Source of the DNA: JBHIDQ01 sp046760155
GTDB taxonomy: Bacteria; Chloroflexota; Dehalococcoidia; Dehalococcoidales; RBG-16-60-22
Direction: 5' to 3'
NCBI GenBank assembly: GCA_046760155.1
Contig: JBHIDQ010000017.1
Location: 1-19,646 of the forward strand
DNA length: 19,646 nucleotides
The notes below the pieces were generated by a model, which was not told where the DNA came from, ran no database searches, and saw only the letters and a program-made list of their open reading frames with translations. This document shows, piece by piece, positions 14,887-19,646 of the stretch (the stretch's first letter is position 1; the number at the start of each line of letters is the position of its first letter). Position numbers and translations under genes: made by a program.

Positions 14887-14895
14887 ACTAGTCTA
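14884..14895. repeat. 12-bp perfect palindrome over the transporter stop codon
   Basis: TAGACTAGTCTA reads the same on both strands and includes the TAG stop of the last ATPase gene. There is no U-tract after it, so it is a poor intrinsic terminator. It may be an operator-like site for the YbaK-type gene 25 bases further on, or chance. Confidence 0.4.
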
Positions 14896-14920
14896 TACTT
14901 CACCCTGCGATTGGTAACTA

Positions 14921-15373
14921 ATGAACCTAGCGGCGTTTTTAATCAGGCATCAAGTTTATTTCGAATTTCTCAAGAAAAGACCTACCCGACATGCTTTAGA
15001 AGCATCGCAGGTAAGTGGGGTGGCACTAAACGAAATCGTCAAGACCCTTGTCTTTGTTGATCAAGATGCAAAACCGATGATCGCCGTGGTTCGTGGTGAC
15101 CGTAATGTGAGTAGGCATAAGCTTCAATATTGCTCAAACTCGAAGTCGGTAAGACTAGCTTCGGATGAAGTGGCGAAAGCAGCCACCGGTTATACCACCG
15201 GTGGCATACCTCCAGTGGGGCATAAGAAGAAGTTACCCGTGTTTTTTGATGAGGGACTGACGCGGCATGAATACATTTGGTGTGGTGGTGGCGCGAGGTC
15301 TAAACTGGTCAGATTGAGGACAGAAGATATCGTAAAATTGAGTGCTGCTACCGTGTGCGATATAGTAACCTAG
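14921..15373 (+). CDS. YbaK/EbsC-family aminoacyl-tRNA deacylase
   Basis: A 150-residue protein of normal YbaK length. It opens with a short helix and the motif RHALEASQVSGV, in which Ser and Gly positions of the YbaK fold are kept. The conserved lysine is in EIVKTLVF, and the strongest signature is ATGYTTGGIPPVGHKKKLP followed by VFFDEGL and WCGGGARSKLVRL. Family members hydrolyse mischarged tRNA in trans, for example Cys-tRNA(Pro) by YbaK or Ala-tRNA(Pro) by ProX; some are toxin-like or have unknown substrates. The substrate here is not evident. The ATG at 14921 has only a weak ribosome site (GGTAA). It stands 34 bases after the transporter operon and may be read through from it. Confidence 0.88.
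   Translation: MNLAAFLIRHQVYFEFLKKRPTRHALEASQVSGVALNEIVKTLVFVDQDAKPMIAVVRGDRNVSRHKLQYCSNSKSVRLASDEVAKAATGYTTGGIPPVGHKKKLPVFFDEGLTRHEYIWCGGGARSKLVRLRTEDIVKLSAATVCDIVT
15182..15205. repeat. 9-bp inverted repeat inside the YbaK-type gene
   Basis: GCCACCGGT (15182-15190) and ACCGGTGGC (15197-15205) are perfect inverted copies separated by six bases, encoding the TGYTTGG motif. A stable RNA hairpin is possible. Because it encodes the family's conserved glycine/threonine motif, codon coincidence is the simplest explanation. Confidence 0.5.
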
Positions 15374-15766
15374 TAATTTCTGTGGGCCTTTCGGTACGTT
15401 TCCAAACTCTTCTTTAAGAAGAAGCAGTTGATACTGGCCTTACAGCATTGGAGAGCTGGAAAGGATATGCGGAAAATATTAAAGGGAAAGAAGTAAAAGA
15501 CTGGTTTGAAAGCACAAGCGCAGCAGAAATTCTGCTCATCGTCCATCTATAGTGGCACTCCTTTTGCCATATTTGTATAGGACGACTTACCCAGTATAAC
15601 TTCCAAACACCCAAAGGAATTGATACCTTCTTCATCTCACGATAAGTCTTTTCGTCCCTGAGCATTACTTTAGTTCAGGGAAGGTCGGGAATAGTTTTGA
15701 GGTTTATATAAACTAACCATAACTACTGGCATAAGCTTTATAATTTTGGGGTTAACTCTAAAAATC

Positions 15767-15796
15767 TTGACCCTTCACGAGGAAAAAGAGTAGCAT
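15767..15796 (+). promoter_or_regulatory. Candidate promoter for the second acyl-CoA dehydrogenase
   Basis: TTGACC (15767-15772) and TAGCAT (15791-15796) are separated by 18 bp, with 5/6 and 4/6 consensus matches. The leader to the ATG at 15917 would be about 115 nt and would contain the TAGC-N5-GCTA dyad at 15834-15846. Confidence 0.35.
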
Positions 15797-15833
15797 TTCG
15801 GTAAGACACAGAACTGACACCGAAGATGTTTCT

Positions 15834-15846
15834 TAGCTATTCGCTA
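15834..15846. repeat. 13-bp dyad TAGC-N5-GCTA
   Basis: TAGCTATTCGCTA has perfect 4-bp arms around a 5-base centre. The 4-5-4 layout is like the TACG-N5-CGTA dyads near 18557 and 18599, but the arms differ. It may be an operator downstream of the candidate promoter. Confidence 0.35.
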
Positions 15847-15916
15847 GGCCGGTAGACGGTTGGTTTCTCGACCATCATTAGTCAATCAACGGACTATTTT
15901 AAGAGGAGGAGAGTGA

Positions 15917-17077
15917 ATGGATTTTCAGTTAAATGAAGAGCAAAAGATGCTGAAGAGAATGGTACACGACTTAGCCGAAAAAGAATTTCGCCCCAAAGTG
16001 GCCGAATGGGAAACCCAAGCTCAATTTATAGATGAAGAAGACATCAAAAAGCTAGCCGACCTAGGGCTGTTAGGATTGGCTCTTCCTGTCGAGTATGAAG
16101 GTCAAGGTGGGACCGCTTTTGGCGCCATTCTGGCTATTGAAGAACTGGCGCGAATATCACCTGTTTGCGCCTACCCTGTTTTTGAAGCTGCGGTGGGGCC
16201 GGTCAGAGTGATTGAGCAATTTGGTACCGATGAGCAAAAAAGGAGATATATACCTCCGGTTTGTCAAGGTAAATCCTTGATTGCAGTTGGTATGACCGAA
16301 CCTGAGGCTGGTTCAGCTTTGACAGACCTCAGCACGAGGGCAGTCCTAGATGGCAGGCATTTTGTCGTCAATGGCAGCAAATGCTTCGTCAGCGCTGGAG
16401 GTGAGGCTGATGTATATGTGGTATATGTGAGGTTAAGCGAACAGAAAGGTGCCCGAGGCATCGGAGCCCTGATTATAGAAAAAGGGACACCCGGTTTTTC
16501 CTTCGGCAAGCAGGAGCAACATATGGGTTTACGAGGCATACCGAACTGTGAACTCATTTTCGAAGATTGTCAGGTACCCAAAGAGAACCTCTTGGTCAAA
16601 GAAGGCGATTTCAGGAAGCTAATGACTGCCTTTGACCTCGAGCGATGCGGCAACGCCACCATGTGTCTGGGGATAGCTCAAGGAGCCCTGGAAGAGGCGA
16701 TGACCTACGCACAACAAAGAAAACAGTGGGGCAAGGACATCTGTGAATTCCAAGCAATCCAGTTCATGCTAGCCGATATGTCAATAAAAGTTGAAGCAGC
16801 TCGCTTTCTGATATATAGGGCAGTAGTTAACGCTGAAACGGGTTTGCCTTCGCCGCTTGAGGCTAATCTAGCTAAGTGCTTTGCTAATGAAATGGTGAGG
16901 GAAGTTACCGGGCTTGCTTTGCAGATACACGGCGGCTATGGCTATTCTAAGGAATATCCGGTAGAGCGCATGTTACGGGATGGTTGGGGTTGGGGTATAG
17001 CTGGCGGAACTATTGAGATGCAGAAGATTACCATAGCCTCTCAGCTTCTAAACCGCAGATTTGACCAGAGGAAATAA
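15917..17077 (+). CDS. Acyl-CoA dehydrogenase with relocated catalytic glutamate
   Basis: A 386-residue full-length acyl-CoA dehydrogenase, with AGGAGGAG just ahead of the ATG. The FAD/substrate region is GMTEPEAGSALTDLS (125-139) with VNGSKCFVSAGG (151-162); FAD-contacting QIHGGYGYSKEYPVER lies at 336-351. The usual catalytic glutamate (YEGT) is replaced: the segment reads GIAGGTIEMQ, with Gly363 at that position. Helix G instead reads FDLERCGNA, placing Glu242 where isovaleryl-CoA dehydrogenase and long-chain acyl-CoA dehydrogenase carry their base. The two other paralogs here have no glutamate there. It is therefore probably active with a different geometry, perhaps on branched or bulky acyl-CoA; the substrate is not known. 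An odd GWGWG precedes the altered motif. The next paralog begins 157 bases after its stop. Confidence 0.94.
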   Translation: MDFQLNEEQKMLKRMVHDLAEKEFRPKVAEWETQAQFIDEEDIKKLADLGLLGLALPVEYEGQGGTAFGAILAIEELARISPVCAYPVFEAAVGPVRVIEQFGTDEQKRRYIPPVCQGKSLIAVGMTEPEAGSALTDLSTRAVLDGRHFVVNGSKCFVSAGGEADVYVVYVRLSEQKGARGIGALIIEKGTPGFSFGKQEQHMGLRGIPNCELIFEDCQVPKENLLVKEGDFRKLMTAFDLERCGNATMCLGIAQGALEEAMTYAQQRKQWGKDICEFQAIQFMLADMSIKVEAARFLIYRAVVNAETGLPSPLEANLAKCFANEMVREVTGLALQIHGGYGYSKEYPVERMLRDGWGWGIAGGTIEMQKITIASQLLNRRFDQRK

Positions 17078-17142
17078 GAGCTTCTGAGGATAATCCGCTC
17101 CTTAAACCCTCTATTGAGGCGTTACCGATATCTCCGAGCGTG

Positions 17143-17172
17143 TTGACGATTATTTGAGGCGGGTGCTAACAT
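17143..17172 (+). promoter_or_regulatory. Candidate promoter for the third acyl-CoA dehydrogenase
   Basis: TTGACG (17143-17148) and TAACAT (17167-17172) are 18 bp apart; the -10 is preceded by TGC, an extended -10 element. Consensus matches are 5/6 and 4/6. An octamer TTGAGGCG occurs at 17114-17121 and again at 17154-17161, one copy upstream of the -35 and one in the spacer. Confidence 0.4.
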
Positions 17173-17234
17173 TGGACAGACTAACAACTATCGAAAGAGT
17201 AAAGCAACCCTGATATAAGAGGAGAGAAACAAGT

Positions 17235-18389
17235 ATGAATTTTGAGATTACAGAAGAACAAGCTATGATTCGTGATACTATAAAGGATTTCGCAGAGAAG
17301 GAAGTTGCTCCTGCATCACGAGATAATAATCGGGATGAGCGTTTTCCATCAGACGTAATAAATAAACTGGGAGAAATGGGAGTACTAGGTCTTAATCTAC
17401 CTTCTGAATACGGAGGTGGGGGAGCTGATTACATTTCCTATTGTATTATGCTTGAGGAAATTGGTCGTGTTGATCTCGGAGTAGCGGTTACCGTTTCGGC
17501 ACATCTTTCTTTAGGTGGTAAGACAGTGTTGCAGTGGGGTAGCGAGGAACAAAAACAGAAATATTTACCACGTCTGGCTAGTGGCAAGATGCTGGCTTGC
17601 CTGGCGACAACTGAACCTGATGTTGGCAGTGACGTCTCAAGTATTGAGACTTCGGCGGTACTTCAGGGAGATGAATGGGTGTTAAATGGCACTAAAATGT
17701 GGATTAGCAATGGTGGGGTAGCTAACATAGCAATTATTATTGCCCAAACCGATAAGAGCCTGGGGAGCAAAGGCTTAACCGCTTTCATCGTAGAGCGGGA
17801 TACAGAGGGTTTCTCTAGTCGGGACCTGCACAATAAACTTGGGATTAGGTCGTCAAACACCGCCGAGTTGATTCTGGAGGATTGCCGTGTGCCGCAAGGG
17901 AACGTGCTTGGGCCGGTGGGCAAAGGTATGTCGGTAGCATTGTCAGCTTTTGACAGCGCTCGTTTAGGTGTGGCCGCACGTACGGTCGGTGTCGCTCAGG
18001 CATGTATTGATGCCTCGGTCTCCTATGCCCAAACACGCAAGCAATTCGGTAAGCTTATTGGCAGCTTTCAGCTAATACAAGAATTGATAGCTGAAATGAC
18101 CGTGGAGACAGAAGCAGCTCGTCTTCTTGTTTACCGCGCCGCTGCTATCAAAGATAAAGGCGATCCGGCTACCATTGAGACATCAATGGCCAAATATTAT
18201 TCCTCAGAAATCGCTTTGAAGGCGGCAAATAATGCCATACAGATTCATGGTTCCTATGGGTATTCTGACGAGTACCCGGTAGAACGCTATTTCCGAGACG
18301 TTCGAGTGTCATCTATTTTGGAGGGCACTTCTCAAATACATAAGTTGATTATTGGACGCGCGATGACTGGCATTAGTGCTTTTGCATAG
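17235..18389 (+). CDS. Acyl-CoA dehydrogenase
   Basis: A 384-residue full-length enzyme with AGAGGAG upstream of its ATG. Hallmarks: the substrate/FAD loop CLATTEPDVGSDVSS (122-136), LNGTKMWISNGG (150-161), RKQFGKLIGSFQ (268-279) and IQIHGSYGYSDEYPVERYFRD (335-355). The catalytic base is the conventional Glu363 in ILEGTSQIHKLIIGRAMTG; the helix G position is Ser (AFDSARLGVA). The GRAMTGISAF tail resembles the C-terminus of glutaryl-CoA dehydrogenase-like enzymes, a weak hint only. It sits between a paralog and the 4-hydroxybutyryl-CoA dehydratase-like gene, so a role with crotonyl-, butyryl- or glutaryl-type CoA esters is conceivable. Electron-transfer flavoprotein genes are not in the window. 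It has its own leader and candidate promoter. Confidence 0.95.
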   Translation: MNFEITEEQAMIRDTIKDFAEKEVAPASRDNNRDERFPSDVINKLGEMGVLGLNLPSEYGGGGADYISYCIMLEEIGRVDLGVAVTVSAHLSLGGKTVLQWGSEEQKQKYLPRLASGKMLACLATTEPDVGSDVSSIETSAVLQGDEWVLNGTKMWISNGGVANIAIIIAQTDKSLGSKGLTAFIVERDTEGFSSRDLHNKLGIRSSNTAELILEDCRVPQGNVLGPVGKGMSVALSAFDSARLGVAARTVGVAQACIDASVSYAQTRKQFGKLIGSFQLIQELIAEMTVETEAARLLVYRAAAIKDKGDPATIETSMAKYYSSEIALKAANNAIQIHGSYGYSDEYPVERYFRDVRVSSILEGTSQIHKLIIGRAMTGISAFA

Positions 18390-18550
18390 TTATTGCCTAA
18401 GAGTGGGGTCGGGGTAGCTACTAAGGTATCAAATTACGGCCTATTTTCCCTTAAACTTATCGGAAACGGCAATAATATCCACATGACTCAGCTCTTTTTT
18501 TAATGTTGGGGGCATTTGATGAAAAAATATCCGAGCAATGGGGGAAAGAC

Positions 18551-18605
18551 TACGTATTTCGTAATATTTTAGCCCCTAAAAATTTGACAACCTACGAAAT
18601 ACGGC
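18551..18605. promoter_or_regulatory. Pair of 13-bp dyad operators straddling a strong promoter
   Basis: Left site TACGTATTTCGTA (18551-18563) has perfect 4-bp arms (TACG/CGTA). Right site TACGAAATACGGC (18593-18605) matches the reverse complement of the left site at 11 of 13 positions, so 11 bp form a long perfect inverted repeat (18553-18563 and 18593-18603). Centres are 42 bp apart, four helical turns. One site lies upstream of the -35 and the other fills the -35/-10 spacer, the geometry expected for cooperative repression. No regulator gene is seen nearby, so its family is unknown. Confidence 0.65.
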
Positions 18606-18612
18606 GTATAAT
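18584..18612 (+). promoter_or_regulatory. Perfect-consensus sigma-70 promoter
   Basis: TTGACA (18584-18589) and TATAAT (18607-18612) are separated by exactly 17 bp, a 12 of 12 match to the housekeeping consensus. Transcription would start near 18619 and read rightwards into the dehydratase-like gene with a leader of about 205 nt. The dyad operators overlap it. Confidence 0.8.
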
Positions 18613-18823
18613 TAAAATACTGTTGCGATATCAGACATATTTGCACTTTAGGACTTGTTACGGTGTCGATTCAATAAAGCAAATAATTAGGAGCAAAAAA
18701 CGCAATACGGGCGAAATCTGGTAGGTGTTAAAGTGCCATGGAGCCCTTCGATTGAAAGTAAATTCGAGCCTCTCTTGATTACTGTTGATAAGTGAGCTAA
18801 TCTATCAGAAAGGCTGACAAGAG

Positions 18824-19646
18824 ATGGCTATAAGAACAAAGAAGCAATACTATCAATCGCTACAAAAGCAACACCCAACTACTTACATTCTGGGGGAAAA
18901 GGTTGAGAACCCATACGAGCACCCTTTAATCAAACCAATGGTTGCTGGGGTGGCCAGGACCTTTGACCTGGCTCATGACCCGGAAGGTAAGCGGTACCTA
19001 GTAGCCGAGTCTAAGCTAATAGATGAAAAGGTTACCCGCTTTGTCAAGTTCTACGAGAGCCCCGATGACCTGCTGGCCAAGGTCAGGATGTTGAGACTCC
19101 TTACGCAGCGAATTGGCACCTGCTTTATGCGCTGCTCTGGCATGGACGCCATAAACTCGGTCGGCATTGAAGCCTATAATTGCGACCAGAAGTATGGCAC
19201 CAGGTACTGGCAAAGGCTGCTAAATTTTGTCCGGCAACTCCAGCAAAATGATCTTGTCCTTTTCAGCGGGGTAACTGACGTCAAGGGAGACCGCTCGCTG
19301 CGCCCGTCACAGCAAAAAGACCCTGACCTTTACCTGCATGTGGTAGACCGGGATGACAAAGGCATTGTGGTCAGGGGTGCCAAGATTCACCAGACTGGCT
19401 CGCTCTGCGCCCAGTGGGGACTGGTGGTGCCCGCCCGTGAAATGCAGGAGGCAGATAAAGATTACGCTGTCTCCTTCGCCGTGCCGGTCGATGCCCAAGG
19501 GGTGATTCATGTTTATGGCCGGGGCACCTTGGAAGCCAGGGCACTCCAGGATTGTGACCTGGGCAATGTTGAGTACGGCAAGTTCGCCAACATGGTGATT
19601 TTTCAGGACGTCTTTGTGCCTTGGGAAAGGGTTTTCTTGTGTGGTG
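18824..19646 (+). CDS. 4-hydroxybutyryl-CoA dehydratase/HpaB-family enzyme, C-terminus cut by window edge
   Basis: The frame is open from the ATG at 18824 (AAAGG upstream) to the edge, 274 residues. The fold is the HpaB/AbfD flavoprotein family, which resembles acyl-CoA dehydrogenase. Residues 98-109 read GTCFMRCSGMDA: Cys100 and Cys104 align in spacing and position with Cys99 and Cys103, the [4Fe-4S] ligands of Clostridium aminobutyricum 4-hydroxybutyryl-CoA dehydratase. Plain HpaB monooxygenases are not expected to have this pair. Further family motifs are VTDVKGDRSLRPSQQKDPD (150-168), VVRGAKIHQTGS (182-193) and QDVFVPWERVFLCG (261-274). The remaining ligands (His292 and Cys299 in the model enzyme) lie beyond the edge. 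The reaction would be radical dehydration of 4-hydroxybutyryl-CoA to crotonyl-CoA, although paralogs with other substrates exist. The preceding acyl-CoA dehydrogenase could act on crotonyl-CoA. Confidence 0.88.
   Translation, partial: MAIRTKKQYYQSLQKQHPTTYILGEKVENPYEHPLIKPMVAGVARTFDLAHDPEGKRYLVAESKLIDEKVTRFVKFYESPDDLLAKVRMLRLLTQRIGTCFMRCSGMDAINSVGIEAYNCDQKYGTRYWQRLLNFVRQLQQNDLVLFSGVTDVKGDRSLRPSQQKDPDLYLHVVDRDDKGIVVRGAKIHQTGSLCAQWGLVVPAREMQEADKDYAVSFAVPVDAQGVIHVYGRGTLEARALQDCDLGNVEYGKFANMVIFQDVFVPWERVFLCG

Larger units (their letters stand above)
15374..15916. other. 543-bp gap without a convincing gene
   Basis: No frame here has both a ribosome site and a recognisable product. Bases 15418-15552 on the plus strand form a 44-codon stop-to-stop stretch with protein-like composition (ALESWKGYAENIKGKEVKDW) but no start, possibly a decayed gene end. 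A dyad TCCCTGA, 13 bases, TCAGGGA (15655-15681) has no U-tract. A TATAAT at 15739-15744 lacks a matching -35. A better promoter candidate and a 13-bp dyad lie at the right end, ahead of the next gene. Confidence 0.6.
18390..18823. other. 434-bp regulatory gap before the dehydratase-like gene
   Basis: No convincing gene. A 73-codon frame at 18503-18724 lacks a ribosome site and contains the perfect promoter and operator pair, so I reject it. The left part (18390-18500) ends in a run of seven T with no clear hairpin before it. The right part (about 18620-18823) would be a roughly 205-nt untranslated leader; it holds only a weak TGATA/TATCA dyad (18786-18807) near the ribosome site. Confidence 0.65.

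Noticed and set aside
14884..14895. Palindrome after the transporter operon as a terminator
   Set aside because: The stem is short and A/T-containing, with no U-tract downstream.
15414..15665. 83-codon minus-strand frame
   Set aside because: There is no ribosome site and no family resemblance; it overlaps the opposite-strand gene-like remnant.
15655..15681. TCCCTGA/TCAGGGA hairpin as a terminator
   Set aside because: There is no run of T on either strand after the stem and no gene end close by.
18503..18724. 73-codon plus-strand frame
   Set aside because: It has no ribosome site, no recognisable family, and contains the perfect promoter and the operator pair, so the DNA is better explained as regulatory.
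1..19646. CRISPR arrays, tRNA/rRNA genes, insertion sequences, phage or toxin-antitoxin genes
   Set aside because: I saw no regularly spaced repeats, no cloverleaf or rRNA-like segments, no transposase motifs and no convincing toxin-antitoxin pair. The YbaK-type gene alone does not make one.

Overview
The window is about 48% G+C by eye and looks like the chromosome of an anaerobic bacterium that oxidises amino and organic acids through CoA thioesters. An uncultured Chloroflexota of the Dehalococcoidia type is my best guess. The supporting signs are several acyl-CoA dehydrogenase paralogs, an oxygen-sensitive ferredoxin-dependent 2-oxoacid oxidoreductase, a 4-hydroxybutyryl-CoA dehydratase-type radical enzyme, dicluster ferredoxins, and an alanine/proline-rich lipoprotein linker common in that group. 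This assignment is inference: there is no rRNA or marker gene, and anaerobic Deltaproteobacteria or Firmicutes are not excluded. I see no tRNA, rRNA, CRISPR array, insertion sequence or phage gene.

Left part (1-4222, all on the minus strand). Read in transcription order, it holds an alpha/beta hydrolase, a LOG-family nucleotide hydrolase and a Crp/Fnr regulator with almost no gaps. Then comes a promoter region with a Crp/Fnr-type palindrome placed exactly as in class II activation. It is followed by a small cysteine-rich protein, a dicluster ferredoxin with an extra cysteine-rich domain, and a DUF438/hemerythrin-type protein cut by the window edge. The second half looks like a nitrosative or oxidative stress module controlled by the neighbouring regulator.

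Middle part (4223-15373, plus strand). After a divergent promoter region come an acyl-CoA dehydrogenase and a MaoC-type enoyl-CoA hydratase, then an indolepyruvate:ferredoxin oxidoreductase pair (iorA and iorB, overlapping by 4 bases). A small membrane protein of unknown function follows, and then a complete five-gene peptide-type ABC transporter: binding lipoprotein, two permeases and two ATPases. A YbaK-type aminoacyl-tRNA deacylase closes this stretch. Together they suggest peptide uptake, ferredoxin-linked oxidation of 2-oxoacids to acyl-CoA, and further acyl-CoA oxidation or reduction.

Right part (15374-19646, plus strand). Two more acyl-CoA dehydrogenases each sit behind their own untranslated region. 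One has lost the usual catalytic glutamate and carries a glutamate at the isovaleryl-CoA dehydrogenase position instead. Last is the N-terminal two thirds of a 4-hydroxybutyryl-CoA dehydratase-like enzyme. It lies behind a perfect-consensus sigma-70 promoter (TTGACA, 17 bp, TATAAT) that is straddled by two copies of a 13-bp dyad 42 bp apart. This looks like a strong, tightly repressed promoter and is the most striking regulatory signal in the window.
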